64,000 nt of DNA from Holzapfeliella saturejae (GTDB taxonomy: Bacteria; Bacillota; Bacilli; Lactobacillales; Lactobacillaceae), in assembly GCF_037546065.1 (NCBI RefSeq), contig NZ_JAWMWG010000001.1:186001-250000 (forward strand), given 5' to 3'. This document shows, piece after piece, positions 36,187 through 49,263 of this stretch. The notes beneath the pieces are model-generated. The model ran no database searches. It had not been told where the DNA came from and saw nothing but the letters and a program-made list of their open reading frames with translations. The position numbers and the translations under genes are program-made. Every line of letters starts with the position of its first letter. Position 1 is the first letter of the stretch.

Positions 36187-36261
36187 AATGTTTGGTTTTC
36201 AAACGTTTAAGAAAGTGTTAAGATATTAGTATATGATTTTAAAAATAAAAAAGCGAACATT
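36187..36261 (+). promoter_or_regulatory. two PurBox-like sites flanking the purine permease promoter
   Basis: The PurR site of Firmicutes is AWWWCCGAACWWT. AAAAGCGAACATT at 36249-36261 matches with one change, and the complement of 36187-36199 (AAAACCAAACATT) also matches with one change in opposite orientation. A -10-like TATGAT lies between (36232-36237). The downstream gene is a purine permease, which supports PurR control. The 49-base gap between the sites is larger than in Bacillus. Confidence 0.4.
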
Positions 36262-36284
36262 AGACTTCGCAATCGGAGGAAAAT

Positions 36285-37595
36285 ATGGATAAAGTTAAAT
36301 CTTATTTCATGTTTGATAAATTTAAAACAAGCTGGCAAACCGAAATTATTGCTGGTTTAACGACTTTTATCAGCATGTCCTACATTCTATTTTTAAACCC
36401 TAACGTCCTAGGTGACGCTGGTATGGATAAAGGAGCTGTCTTCACAGCTACGGCTTTAGCAAGTGCTTTAGGTTGTATTTTGATGGGGGTATTTGCTCGT
36501 TACCCATTCGCCTCGGCACCAGCTTTAGGTGTTAATGCATTCTTTGCTTATACCGTTGTTATTGGAATGAAAATTCCTTGGGAAACTGCTCTTGCAGGTG
36601 TATTTATTGCTTCAATTCTATTTCTTTTAATCACAATTTTTAGATTACGTGAAAAAATTATTGATGCTATCCCAGGTAATATCAAACAAGCTATTTCAGC
36701 TGGTATCGGAATGTTTATTGCCTTTATCGGACTTAAAAACGGTGGGTTAATTGAAAAAAGTGACTCAACTTTAGTGGCTTTAGGATCTTTAACAACTCCT
36801 ACAACATGGATTACTATTTTTGGTCTTTTAGTTACCGTTATCTTGATGGTTAGAAATGTCAAAGGTGCTGTTTTTATTGGTATGGTTCTAAGTGCTATTT
36901 TAGGAATGGCAACTGGCTTAATTGCACTTCCTAGTTCAATTGTCGCAACACCGCCAAGTCTAGCCCCAACATTTGGTGTGGCACTTGCTCACATCGGTAA
37001 TATTAATACCTTACAGTTAGCTATTGTTGTCTTGACCTTCTTATTAGTAACCTTCTTTGATACAGCAGGTACTTTGGTGGGTCTTGCTGAACAAGCCGGC
37101 TTTATGAAAAATAACAAAATGCCTCGTGTCGGTAGTGCTTTGATGTCTGACTCAGTTGCGATGATGGTAGGTTCTCTACTTGGAACATCTCCAGTTGGAG
37201 CTTATGTTGAATCTTCAGCAGGTATTGCTGCTAAAGGTCGTACAGGTGTTGTGGCTATTGTAGCCGGTATTATGTTCATCTTAAGTCTGTTCTTCTCACC
37301 ACTGCTAGCTGTTATTATTAACCAAGTAACAGCTCCTGCATTAATTATTGTGGGTACATTAATGGCAAGTTCATTAGCCAAAATCGAGTGGGACAAACTA
37401 GAAATCGCTGTTCCTGCCTTCTTGATTATTATTGGTATGCCACTAACTTACTCTATCTCAGATGGATTAGCATTAGGTATGGTTGTTTACCCTGTAACAA
37501 TGCTTGCTGCTAAACGTGGTAAAGAAGTTTCACCAATTATGTACGGCTTAGCTGTTGTCTTCATGATCTTCTTATGGATGCTAAACGTTAAGTAA
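36285..37595 (+). CDS. NCS2 family purine permease (guanine/hypoxanthine/adenine, AzgA-like)
   Basis: A 436-residue nucleobase:cation symporter with about fourteen membrane segments. Characteristic segments are TEIIAGLTTFISMSYILFLNP, ASAPALGVNAFFAYTVV, GNIKQAISAGIGMFIAFIGLKNGG, FFDTAGTLVGLAEQAG and GTSPVGAYVESSAGIAAKGRTG, all typical of the AzgA/PbuG branch. It imports hypoxanthine, guanine or adenine for salvage, alongside the deoxynucleoside kinase upstream. The ATG follows CGGAGGA. PurBox-like sites precede it. It ends in a near-perfect terminator. Which base is preferred cannot be told. Confidence 0.92.
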   Translation: MDKVKSYFMFDKFKTSWQTEIIAGLTTFISMSYILFLNPNVLGDAGMDKGAVFTATALASALGCILMGVFARYPFASAPALGVNAFFAYTVVIGMKIPWETALAGVFIASILFLLITIFRLREKIIDAIPGNIKQAISAGIGMFIAFIGLKNGGLIEKSDSTLVALGSLTTPTTWITIFGLLVTVILMVRNVKGAVFIGMVLSAILGMATGLIALPSSIVATPPSLAPTFGVALAHIGNINTLQLAIVVLTFLLVTFFDTAGTLVGLAEQAGFMKNNKMPRVGSALMSDSVAMMVGSLLGTSPVGAYVESSAGIAAKGRTGVVAIVAGIMFILSLFFSPLLAVIINQVTAPALIIVGTLMASSLAKIEWDKLEIAVPAFLIIIGMPLTYSISDGLALGMVVYPVTMLAAKRGKEVSPIMYGLAVVFMIFLWMLNVK

Positions 37596-37606
37596 TTATC
37601 AAACTA

Positions 37607-37647
37607 AAATAAGGTTACCAACTAACTAGTTGGTAACCTTATTTTTT
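37607..37647 (+). terminator. terminator after the purine permease gene
   Basis: TAAGGTTACCAACT / AGTTGGTAACCTTA with a 4-base loop and T run. Confidence 0.93.
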
Positions 37648-38207
37648 ATGACTCATGAAGGCAGTCAACCATAATTGTTTAAACATCATATTATAAACCG
37701 TAACGTTACATATCCTCTAGCTTATGCTTTACTTATTTACGGATTGAATTAAGTTTTTATAAGTATACATCATTAATAACAAAATAACTAATACCTTTAA
37801 TGGAATAACAATAGTTTAGCTTTTTCATTATAAAAGAGCTTAGTAATCAATGTTAGTACCCAAAGTTGAACTACAATATAATATTATTAAAAGGTGTTAG
37901 ACTTTCAAAAAAGACATCTATTAACTTATCTAAAAAGCACTTTATTTTAATATCTCGACTACTAGTACAATTTTTAAAACTAGCTAAAAGATGGGAGTTG
38001 TTATGCCAACAAGCTTTACAGTCACGTCTTAGTCATCCAAAAATCAAATGAGCATAATCCGCACTACTTTAACTCACGACAGATGTCAGTGAATTTAGAT
38101 ATATCAAAACTAGTATTAAACAGTGCATTTATTTATCACCAGTACCTGACTTTTATTTTTGAGAATTTTCAGATATCAATATAGGATAAAGCAGTCTAAC
38201 ATCTGGT
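37648..38207. other. gene-poor interval between the permease and the rRNA block
   Basis: About 560 AT-rich bases without an intact gene. A 61-codon plus-strand frame at 37866-38051 has no ribosome site or recognisable motif. The only family signal is the short transposase-like piece near 38073-38157. The stretch looks like decayed accessory DNA beside the rRNA operon. Confidence 0.6.
38073..38157 (+). pseudogene. degenerate IS3-type transposase fragment
   Basis: One frame reads LTTDVSEFRYIKTSIKQCIYLSPVPDFYF and then a stop. This resembles the start of the DDE integrase core of IS3-family OrfB proteins, where (W)xTDVTEFK....YLSPVxDLY is common and the Asp of TDV is catalytic. Flanking frames hold stops and no continuation, so only a fossil remains. 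Short and weak evidence. Confidence 0.4.
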
Positions 38208-38252
38208 ATAAAAAAAGAGCATAATCATAATTAATACGATTATGCTCTTTTA
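38208..38252 (-). terminator. terminator of rRNA operon 1
   Basis: AAGAGCATAATC / GATTATGCTCTT long stem on the minus strand, followed by seven T, just after tRNA-Asn. Confidence 0.93.
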
Positions 38253-38267
38253 ACTTGTTAAGTTCAA

Positions 38268-38340
38268 CTCCGGTTGTCAGACTCGAACTGACGACAGCTT
38301 GATTAACAGTCAAGTGCTCTACCAACTGAGCTAAACCGGA
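38268..38340 (-). tRNA. tRNA-Asn (GTT)
   Basis: 73-base cloverleaf: acceptor TCCGGTT / AACCGGA, anticodon stem CTTGA / TCAAG with loop CTGTTAA, T-loop TTCGAGT. CCA is not encoded. It is the last gene of rRNA operon 1. Confidence 0.96.
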
Positions 38341-38349
38341 ATAAAAAAA

Positions 38350-38466
38350 GCGTGGCAACTTCCTATCCTCGCAGGTAGTTACCCACCAACTACTTTCGGC
38401 GTTAAGAAGCTTAACTTCTGTGTTCGGCATGAGAACAGGTGTAACCTTCTTGCTATCGCCACCACA
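38350..38466 (-). rRNA. rrf: 5S ribosomal RNA, operon 1
   Basis: 117 bases; both ends pair (TGTGGTGGCG and the closing GCCACGC region), and internal segments CACCTGTTCTCATGCCGAAC and GTAGTTGGTGGG are typical. Identical to the copy at 49660. Confidence 0.96.
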
Positions 38467-38537
38467 CTTTTATTTACCTTGAGTGTTGAACACTCAAAAC
38501 TGAATATGATTTATTTTCCAAAAACCCACCGCTTAAC

Positions 38538-41450
<2,913 letters not shown>

Positions 41451-41572
41451 TGTGATTTCTCTTTAATTTACTCTTAAAAACGCGGTGTTTGATTATCTTT
41501 TCGATAACCTCGGCTTTTGGTTCTTAAATCATATTCAGTTTTCAATGTTCAACCGACAACTTTCGTTGTCTA

Positions 41573-41645
41573 TGGAGGTTAACGGGATCGAACCGATGAC
41601 CTTCTGCGTGCAAGGCAGACGCTCTCCCAGCTGAGCTAAACCCCC
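41573..41645 (-). tRNA. tRNA-Ala (TGC)
   Basis: 73 bases: acceptor GGGGGTT / AACCTCC, anticodon loop CTTGCAC, in the 16S-23S spacer of operon 1 only. Confidence 0.95.
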
Positions 41646-41669
41646 AGGTTTATTAACTATTTAGTTAAA

Positions 41670-41743
<74 letters not shown>

Positions 41744-41813
41744 AATCCATTATGCTCCATTTTGAGAAGTAAACCTCTCAAAACTAAACAAAGTTTCAGA
41801 TGTGTGTTTCCGT

Positions 41814-43395
<1,582 letters not shown>

Positions 43396-43528
43396 AGATT
43401 GTTTGACTTGCTCTTTTTAAAACTTACTAGCGAATTGACTTCGCTCATTGCTTGGGGTTAATTACCCCCACACATTTATGCGAAACTTTGTTCAGTTTTC
43501 AAAGGTCTACTTGTTTAACAACTTCTCT

Positions 43529-43746
43529 ATTATATCAAAGCTGTTAATCAGTGTCAAGAAGTTTTTTAAATTATTTTTTTCTTATGAATCAATAACTTAT
43601 CGCTCAACTTGACGACTTAATTAATATACCATGTTCTCTTTCGCTTTGCAACTCTTTTTTAAATCTTTTTCAAATTTGTTTAAGTTGCTTAGCTATCGCT
43701 TTTCAACGACAAAGAATATAATAGCATCCCTGTTTCTATGGGTCAA
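43529..43746 (-). promoter_or_regulatory. three tandem promoters of rRNA operon 1
   Basis: On the minus strand, each with a 17-base spacer: TTGACA/TATAAT (43557-43529, nearest the 16S), TTGCAA/TATATT (43651-43623) and TTGACC/TATTAT (43746-43718). The other bases between 43396 and 43766 are the 16S leader and show no gene. Confidence 0.8.
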
Positions 43747-43766
43747 CCTTTTTTCCTATTTTTCTA

Positions 43767-43794
43767 TAAAAAAAGAAGCACTATGACTTCTTCT
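43767..43794 (-). terminator. terminator of the glycolipid operon
   Basis: AAGAAG / CTTCTT stem with an 8-base loop and seven T on the minus strand, overlapping the flippase-like stop codon. It lies about 20 bases before the first rRNA operon 1 promoter. Confidence 0.7.
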
Positions 43795-44857
43795 TGTACA
43801 AGAAGGCACAGGCTCCCAGAAACATCCCTAAGTAATAGGTGATAAAACGCCATAAGAACAAGGCTAAAACGAGCTGAGGTTGAGCCAAGCCAAATGTTGA
43901 AAATAACATCTTGAAGCTATACTCGGCTCCTCCTGCTCCCCCTGGTAAAGGAAAAATAGAAGTAATCATGACAATCATAATATGCATAAAGATAACTGTC
44001 ATCACATTTGCTTGTACACCAAGTGCAAGTAAAACAAAGTAAGGTATTAAATAAAAAACAATCAACTGGAGCATTGTGTACAATACTGCCCACATCACTT
44101 TTTTCTTTTCGTTTTTTAAATGTTGTCCTTCATTATAGAAAGTATCAATTTTTTCATCGACTGCTTCTTCCCATTTTACTTTTTTGTCTTGAAGTTTCGT
44201 TTTCAAACTTGACAGTTTTTCGGTCTTTGAACGTACAAGAAATCCAATAAAGTCATAAAACTTGTCAATTAAGTAAACACCGATATTTAAAAAAGTGTGC
44301 ATCATTGCTTTTGTAAATCGGTACTGAAACATTACTAATAGAAGAAACACAATAGCAAACACGTGAATAACAAACCCAAATAAGATTAAAAAGGCTAGTC
44401 CACCAAAATGTTGTGCCACTAATTGAAACCCAAAAATCATCGTCAAAATAAAGTTCACAAGTACAGCCAACTGATAAATGATAAATTTAGTCATCAATAA
44501 AGAACTAGCTCTCCCAACTTCCACGCCCATAGTTGAAAGCGCATAAAGTTGAGCAGGCTGTCCACCTGATGAAAATGGTGTAATTGCGTTGAATAGGGCC
44601 TGTACTAATGGTATTCGATAAAATTGCCACATCGAGTAATTTGATTTTTCTCGGCCAATTAATAATACTTTGAGGATTAACGACTCAAAGTAGTACGCCA
44701 CAATCATACATAAAAAGGCTATGGCTAAATAAAACCAGTTAAAATTCTTTGTGGCATTTACTAAATGTGAGAACGGCACATCTTTGGCTTCTAGCCAAAA
44801 AATGAACGATCCAAACAGTAGCATCCCCACAAACCATAATTTATTTTGTCTAGTCAT
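43781..44857 (-). CDS. flippase-like membrane protein (LPG synthase TM domain, UPF0104/YbhN family)
   Basis: A 358-residue protein with about eight membrane segments. It belongs to the family that shares the transmembrane flippase domain of MprF but lacks the aminoacyl-transferase domain. Typical segments are the early YYFESLILKVLL, QALFNAITPFSSGGQPAQLYAL (the conserved PxxxGG/Q loop) and FPLPGGAGGAEYSFKMLF. It may move the glycolipids made by the two upstream glycosyltransferases across the membrane; this is inferred from operon context. The gene follows eight bases after the glycosyltransferase and ends at a terminator next to the rRNA promoters. Confidence 0.86.
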   Translation of the reverse strand: MTRQNKLWFVGMLLFGSFIFWLEAKDVPFSHLVNATKNFNWFYLAIAFLCMIVAYYFESLILKVLLIGREKSNYSMWQFYRIPLVQALFNAITPFSSGGQPAQLYALSTMGVEVGRASSLLMTKFIIYQLAVLVNFILTMIFGFQLVAQHFGGLAFLILFGFVIHVFAIVFLLLVMFQYRFTKAMMHTFLNIGVYLIDKFYDFIGFLVRSKTEKLSSLKTKLQDKKVKWEEAVDEKIDTFYNEGQHLKNEKKKVMWAVLYTMLQLIVFYLIPYFVLLALGVQANVMTVIFMHIMIVMITSIFPLPGGAGGAEYSFKMLFSTFGLAQPQLVLALFLWRFITYYLGMFLGACAFLYKKKS

Positions 44858-44865
44858 AAGTCCAG

Positions 44866-45912
44866 CTATCCTCTACTTTGATTATTTTTTTTAGCAATTT
44901 CATATTGTTCCTCATAAAATTGCTTCCAAATTTTCGTTAAGTTTTCTTCTGAATAGCGGTCTGAAGCTGTTCTAGAAAAAGATTTTAGTTCATCTAATCG
45001 TGCTTGGTTATTAATTAATTCACGAATTCTTGCCTGCATTTCATCGGCATCCTGACAAGATTCATAGTAACCGTCAATTACGGCGCGATACAATTCTAAA
45101 TCTCTTAACATAACAGGGGTTCCTGTACTAAATGCTTCTAGTACTGACATTGGGAATAATTCATCAAATGAAGGCAACAAGAATAGATTGGCCATGTTCA
45201 GATAATCAACCAACTGGTCTCTTGGGATAATCCCTGTGAAAATCAAATTCTTGGGGGGATTTTTGACCACTTTGTTTAATTGTTCATACCCATCTGTAAT
45301 TTTTCCAAAAGAAAATCCGCCTGCCCAAATAAACTGTAAATCAGGATTTTGTTCAGCCAATTTAACAAAATCTAAGACACCTTTTCGTTGTTGAACCTGA
45401 CCATCACCAAAAATGACAAACTTATCTTGGTCAATGTTGTAAGCTTTTCGCAGTTCAGCTTTTTGCTCAGCTGTCTTTTCATAGAACACATCTTTTGTCA
45501 CAAAGTTTGGAATATATTTAATCTTTTCACGTGGAATACCATATTGTGTGAGTTTATCAATAAAAATTGGATTGACGACCACAATTTGATCCATTCGTTT
45601 ATAAAAAGAAATCACATATTTATAAAATACTTTTCGTGCAATCCAAGGTAATTTAATACTACCCTCAAGTGTTTCAGGTAAGAAGTGAACATACCCTATT
45701 TTACGTCCTCTTTTACGACTGAACGAATTCAAATAAAAAGAGGGATTAATGGTGTGATAATGTGTGAGGTCTACTGGTTGTTTTTGATTAATCGTTACGT
45801 CAAATGTCTCTTTTAAATGTTGATCTAGTAGTCGAATCAATTCTTTATACGCACTACCGACTCCTTGTCCTTGAACTGAGTCTGCATGCGAAAACATATT
45901 AATTTTAATCAC
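44866..45912 (-). CDS. GT4 glycosyltransferase, LafB/CpoA-like (glycosyl-diacylglycerol glycosyltransferase)
   Basis: A 348-residue GT-B enzyme. I chose GTG 45912-45910, giving the start (V)IKINMFSHADSVQGQGVGSAYKELI, because TAAGGAG lies before it; the upstream in-frame ATG at 45954 overlaps the previous gene. The N-terminal MFSHADSVxGQGVxSAYxELI and C-terminal LPSFDELFPMSVLEAFSTGTPV (EX7E-type) are typical of the second enzyme of glycolipid synthesis in lactic acid bacteria. That enzyme adds a second sugar to monoglucosyl-diacylglycerol, giving the lipoteichoic acid anchor. The sugar transferred is not readable. Confidence 0.85.
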   Translation of the reverse strand: MIKINMFSHADSVQGQGVGSAYKELIRLLDQHLKETFDVTINQKQPVDLTHYHTINPSFYLNSFSRKRGRKIGYVHFLPETLEGSIKLPWIARKVFYKYVISFYKRMDQIVVVNPIFIDKLTQYGIPREKIKYIPNFVTKDVFYEKTAEQKAELRKAYNIDQDKFVIFGDGQVQQRKGVLDFVKLAEQNPDLQFIWAGGFSFGKITDGYEQLNKVVKNPPKNLIFTGIIPRDQLVDYLNMANLFLLPSFDELFPMSVLEAFSTGTPVMLRDLELYRAVIDGYYESCQDADEMQARIRELINNQARLDELKSFSRTASDRYSEENLTKIWKQFYEEQYEIAKKNNQSRG

Positions 45913-45931
45913 TTGTATACTCCTTACGCCA

Positions 45932-47083
45932 CTATGATAATTGATAGTCTGCAATAACTGTTTGATAAAATTTTTCTATTTTTTCACCAAAAGTATCCGC
46001 TGATATTTCTTCCAGTTTATCTTCTAAAAATTCTGGCTTAATTTTGCCTGGACCTTCTTGTAAATAGTTGACAATCTCTTGATACATCTCTTCATGATCT
46101 GTAAATGTACGACCATACTCTGGTGTGTTAAATAATCTGTCAGTATATTCACCACTAAAAACAACACATTTAGTCCCTGTCGCCATTGCTTCAATATAAG
46201 TTAGACCTTGTGCTTCAGTATCACTAGCTGATACAAATAAATCTGCCATTCGATAATAGCTGCCTACCTTTTCATGAGAGACTGCACCAATAAATTTAAC
46301 TGAATCAGCCACACCTAAATCCTTAGCTTCATTTTGTAATGTTTTTAAATCAGGGCCATCCCCAGCCACAATTAAAACTAACCCTTTGATTGAGTCCGTG
46401 AGTTTTGGCATTGCTTCAAGAATACGGCTGATTTTCTTTTCCATTGAAATACGACTCAATGTCAAAATAACTGGTGTATCTGATTGTAACCCCAATTCTT
46501 CACGTAAACTGTCATTAACACTATCATTAAGATTATTTAATTCGATTCCTGTTGGAATAATCTCAATTGGTTGTTTGACGCCATAGCTTTCAAGCGTTGT
46601 TTTAACACGCAGACTTGGCGCAACAACACCCTTTGTATGATGTAAGAATGCACGTGTAAAGCGTTTGACGTGAACCGGTTTTAATAAATGACCATTTAAC
46701 ACATAATGTAAATAGTCTTCATACATCGTGTGATAAGTATGAATTACTGGGATTTTGAGACTTTTAGCAACGTATTTTCCAATCCATCCCATCGAAAATT
46801 CAGTTTGTGTATGTACAATATCTAACTTCAATTCTTTTGCAATTTCCGTAGCGTGGAAAAGTCCCCGATACACAACACGTCTATCCGTAAAAGAAATAAA
46901 CGGTACGCTACCAAATCGAAACACATTAGGTTCAGAATCATTTGATGATACTTTTGGGTCAGTTGTTGTAAATATAAACACGGAATGTCCTAAATTTTCC
47001 AAACTGTTTTTTAAAGTTTGAATTGATGTTGCTACCCCACTAATTTGTGGAAAATAAGTATCCGTAAAAATCCCAATATTCAT
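45932..47083 (-). CDS. GT4 glycosyltransferase, LafA-like (1,2-diacylglycerol 3-glucosyltransferase)
   Basis: A 383-residue GT-B glycosyltransferase, first gene of the glycolipid operon. The N-terminal MNIGIFTDTYFPQISGVATSI, the HTYHTMYEDYLHYV acceptor segment, and the C-terminal DLFVSASDTEAQGLTYIEAMATGTKCVVF with the nucleotide-sugar glutamates fit monoglucosyl-diacylglycerol synthases. It would use UDP-glucose to glucosylate diacylglycerol at the membrane surface. The ATG follows AGGAGGAC. A promoter with TTGAAG, 17 bases and TATACT lies just upstream. The next gene starts 19 bases downstream. Confidence 0.87.
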   Translation of the reverse strand: MNIGIFTDTYFPQISGVATSIQTLKNSLENLGHSVFIFTTTDPKVSSNDSEPNVFRFGSVPFISFTDRRVVYRGLFHATEIAKELKLDIVHTQTEFSMGWIGKYVAKSLKIPVIHTYHTMYEDYLHYVLNGHLLKPVHVKRFTRAFLHHTKGVVAPSLRVKTTLESYGVKQPIEIIPTGIELNNLNDSVNDSLREELGLQSDTPVILTLSRISMEKKISRILEAMPKLTDSIKGLVLIVAGDGPDLKTLQNEAKDLGVADSVKFIGAVSHEKVGSYYRMADLFVSASDTEAQGLTYIEAMATGTKCVVFSGEYTDRLFNTPEYGRTFTDHEEMYQEIVNYLQEGPGKIKPEFLEDKLEEISADTFGEKIEKFYQTVIADYQLS

Positions 47084-47112
47084 ATCATGTCCTCCTTATT
47101 ACTATCTTACTA

Positions 47113-47141
47113 AGTATACCGGTTATATTATCCTACTTCAA
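47113..47141 (-). promoter_or_regulatory. promoter of the glycolipid operon
   Basis: TTGAAG and TATACT on the minus strand with 17-base spacing, about 30 bases before the first glycosyltransferase gene. Confidence 0.65.
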
Positions 47142-47211
47142 ACAGATCGCAGTTAAAAAAAGTTAAAGAATTCTTTCGAGTAGAAAAGTTAATTTGCTTA
47201 ATTTTTGCAAA

Positions 47212-47248
47212 ATAAAAACCCTAATAATTAAATAATTATTAGGGTTTC
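47212..47248 (-). terminator. terminator of rRNA-tRNA operon 2
   Basis: AAACCCTAATAATTA / TAATTATTAGGGTTT on the minus strand with a T run, after the last tRNA. Confidence 0.92.
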
Positions 47249-47271
47249 ATTTGTTCGTATAAGCGTTAAGA

Positions 47272-47356
47272 TACCGGTGATCGGGGTCGAACCGATACGC
47301 CCATAATGGGCACTGGATTTTGAGTCCAGCGCGTCTACCAATTCCGCCACACCGGC
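47272..47356 (-). tRNA. tRNA-Leu (CAA)
   Basis: 85-base class II tRNA; anticodon stem CTGGA / TCCAG, loop CTCAAAA, long variable arm. Last tRNA of the cluster. Confidence 0.95.
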
Positions 47357-47395
47357 ATAATAAAATTCCATAATCCTAAAATAGCCCAAGTGAAA

Positions 47396-47466
<71 letters not shown>

Positions 47467-47485
47467 AGAAACATATAAGATTATA

Positions 47486-47557
47486 TTGGGTTAGCTGGAT
47501 TCGAACCAGCGCATGACGGAGTCAAAGTCCGTTGCCTTACCGCTTGGCTATAACCCA
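47486..47557 (-). tRNA. tRNA-Gln (TTG)
   Basis: 72 bases; acceptor TGGGTTA / TAACCCA, anticodon loop CTTTGAC. Confidence 0.95.
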
Positions 47558-47564
47558 TTAATAA

Positions 47565-47639
47565 GGGCGGTATATGGGGTTCGAACCCATGTATGCCGGA
47601 TCCACAAACCGGTGTGTTAACCACTTCACCAATACCGCC
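47565..47639 (-). tRNA. tRNA-His (GTG)
   Basis: 75 bases; acceptor GGCGGTA / TACCGCC, anticodon loop TTGTGGA, discriminator C as expected for histidine. The base before position 1 is C, so the extra 5' G is not encoded. Confidence 0.94.
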
Positions 47640-47651
47640 GTGATAACAAAA

Positions 47652-47722
47652 CAGGGATAGTAGGAATCGAACCCACATCGACGGTTTTGGAGACCGTAGT
47701 TTTGCCGTTAAACTATATCCCT
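47652..47722 (-). tRNA. tRNA-Trp (CCA)
   Basis: 71 bases; acceptor AGGGATA / TATCCCT, anticodon loop CTCCAAA, discriminator G. Confidence 0.95.
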
Positions 47723-47728
47723 ATTCAA

Positions 47729-47811
47729 TGGAGGAGAGTGGATTCGAACCACCGAACCAATAATGGGGCGGATTTACAGTCCGCTGCGTTTAGCCACTTC
47801 GCTACTCCTCC
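47729..47811 (-). tRNA. tRNA-Tyr (GTA)
   Basis: 83-base class II tRNA; acceptor GGAGGAG / CTCCTCC, anticodon loop CTGTAAA. Confidence 0.95.
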
Positions 47812-47817
47812 GGAAAA

Positions 47818-47890
47818 TGGCTCGGGACAGAATCGAACTGCCGACACACGGAGCTTCAATCCGTTGCTCTACCAACTGAGCTACCGAGCC
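47818..47890 (-). tRNA. tRNA-Phe (GAA)
   Basis: 73 bases; acceptor GGCTCGG / CCGAGCC, anticodon loop TTGAAGC. Confidence 0.95.
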
Positions 47891-47894
47891 AATA

Positions 47895-47967
47895 CGGTCC
47901 CAACCGGATTTGAACCGGTGATCTCCTGCGTGACAGGCAGGCGTGATAACCCCTACACCATGGGACC
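47895..47967 (-). tRNA. tRNA-Asp (GTC), copy 1
   Basis: 73 bases; acceptor GGTCCCA / TGGGACC, anticodon loop CTGTCAC, discriminator G. Identical to the copy at 48539. Confidence 0.95.
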
Positions 47968-47978
47968 ATTTTATTATA

Positions 47979-48052
<74 letters not shown>

Positions 48053-48074
48053 ATAATAAAATTATTAAATTAAA

Positions 48075-48164
48075 AGGAGGATGTGGGATTCGAACCCACG
48101 CGCGGTTTGACCCGCCTGACGGTTTTCAAGACCGTTCCCTTCAGCCGGACTTGGGTAATCCTCC
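48075..48164 (-). tRNA. tRNA-Ser (TGA)
   Basis: 90-base class II tRNA; acceptor GGAGGAT / ATCCTCC, anticodon loop CTTGAAA. Confidence 0.94.
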
Positions 48165-48174
48165 GATATTAAAA

Positions 48175-48246
48175 TGACCCGTACGGGATTTGAACCCATG
48201 ATACCGCCGTGAAAGGGCGGTGTCTTAACCACTTGACCAACGGGCC
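48175..48246 (-). tRNA. tRNA-Glu (TTC)
   Basis: 72 bases; acceptor GGCCCGT / ACGGGTC with one G-T pair, anticodon loop CTTTCAC. Confidence 0.94.
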
Positions 48247-48259
48247 TGAATAAAAAATA

Positions 48260-48347
48260 CGGAGAAGGAGGGATTTGAACCCTCGCGCCGCTTTCGCAAC
48301 CTACACCCTTAGCAGGGGCGCCTCTTCAGCCACTTGAGTACTTCTCC
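48260..48347 (-). tRNA. tRNA-Ser (GCT)
   Basis: 88-base class II tRNA; acceptor GGAGAAG / CTTCTCC, anticodon loop CTGCTAA. Confidence 0.94.
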
Positions 48348-48353
48348 ATAAAA

Positions 48354-48427
<74 letters not shown>

Positions 48428-48438
48428 ATATTTATAAA

Positions 48439-48509
48439 AGCGGGTGACGAGAATCGAACTCGCGACAACAGCTTGGAAGGCTGTGGTTTTACCACTAAAC
48501 TACACCCGC
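48439..48509 (-). tRNA. tRNA-Gly (TCC)
   Basis: 71 bases; acceptor GCGGGTG / CACCCGC, anticodon loop CTTCCAA, discriminator T. Confidence 0.95.
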
Positions 48510-48538
48510 ATATATAAAATAATGATTAATAAATCATA

Positions 48539-48611
48539 CGGTCCCAACCGGATTTGAACCGGTGATCTCCTGCGTGACAGGCAGGCGTGATAACCCCTAC
48601 ACCATGGGACC
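48539..48611 (-). tRNA. tRNA-Asp (GTC), copy 2
   Basis: Identical to the gene at 47895, including flanking bases; part of a duplicated Asp-fMet block. Confidence 0.95.
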
Positions 48612-48622
48612 ATTTTATTATA

Positions 48623-48696
<74 letters not shown>

Positions 48697-48735
48697 ATAA
48701 TTATTTAAATAGTACGTTACAATAGTCCATCGAGA

Positions 48736-48809
48736 TGGACCTTGTAGGACTCGAACCTACGACCGGACGGTTATGAGCCGTCTGCTCTAACCAACTGAGC
48801 TAAAGGTCC
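48736..48809 (-). tRNA. tRNA-Ile2 (CAT, lysidine type)
   Basis: 74 bases; acceptor GGACCTT / AAGGTCC with anticodon loop CTCATAA. The body matches the Bacillus-type AUA-reading isoleucine tRNA, whose C34 is changed to lysidine by TilS, rather than elongator Met. Confidence 0.8.
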
Positions 48810-48819
48810 AAGATACCAA

Positions 48820-48893
48820 TAGCGGCGAAGGGGATCGAACCCCCGACCTCCCGGGTATGAACCGGACGCTCTAGCCAGCTGAGCTACACCGCC
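48820..48893 (-). tRNA. tRNA-Met (CAT), elongator
   Basis: 74 bases; begins GGCGGTGTAGCTCAG, anticodon loop TTCATAC. This is the elongator Met of the three CAT types. The acceptor has G-T pairs at 1-72 and 6-67. Confidence 0.87.
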
Positions 48894-48925
48894 ACAAAAA
48901 ATATATTCAGCAACATTTGCTGCTA

Positions 48926-48999
48926 TCGGGAAGACAGGATTCGAACCTGCGACCCCCTCGTCCCAAACCAGGTGCTCTACCAAGCTGAGCTACTTCCCG
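48926..48999 (-). tRNA. tRNA-Pro (TGG)
   Basis: 74 bases; acceptor CGGGAAG / CTTCCCG, anticodon loop TTTGGGA. Confidence 0.95.
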
Positions 49000-49003
49000 A
49001 ATA

Positions 49004-49077
49004 TGCACCCAGTAGGACTCGAACCTACAACCTTCTGATTCGTAGTCAGACACTCTATCCAGTTGCGCTATGGGTGC
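49004..49077 (-). tRNA. tRNA-Arg (ACG)
   Basis: 74 bases; acceptor GCACCCA / TGGGTGC, anticodon loop CTACGAA; A34 is expected to become inosine. Confidence 0.95.
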
Positions 49078-49087
49078 ATCATTATTA

Positions 49088-49173
49088 TGCCGAGGACCGG
49101 AATCGAACCGGTACGAAGATTACTCTTCGCAGGATTTTAAGTCCTGTGCGTCTGCCAGTTCCGCCACCCCGGC
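49088..49173 (-). tRNA. tRNA-Leu (TAA)
   Basis: 86-base class II tRNA; anticodon stem CAGGA / TCCTG with loop CTTAAAA. Confidence 0.95.
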
Positions 49174-49187
49174 GATAAATAATGAAA

Positions 49188-49259
49188 AGCGGAAGACGGG
49201 ATTCGAACCCGCGACCCCCACCATGGCAAGGTGATGTTCTACCACTGAACTACTTCCGC
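49188..49259 (-). tRNA. tRNA-Gly (GCC)
   Basis: 72 bases; acceptor GCGGAAG / CTTCCGC, anticodon loop TTGCCAT. Confidence 0.95.
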
Positions 49260-49263
49260 ATAA

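Noticed and set aside
36161..36284. Purine riboswitch upstream of the purine permease
   Set aside because: The conserved purine aptamer core segments are absent; PurBox-like sites fit better.
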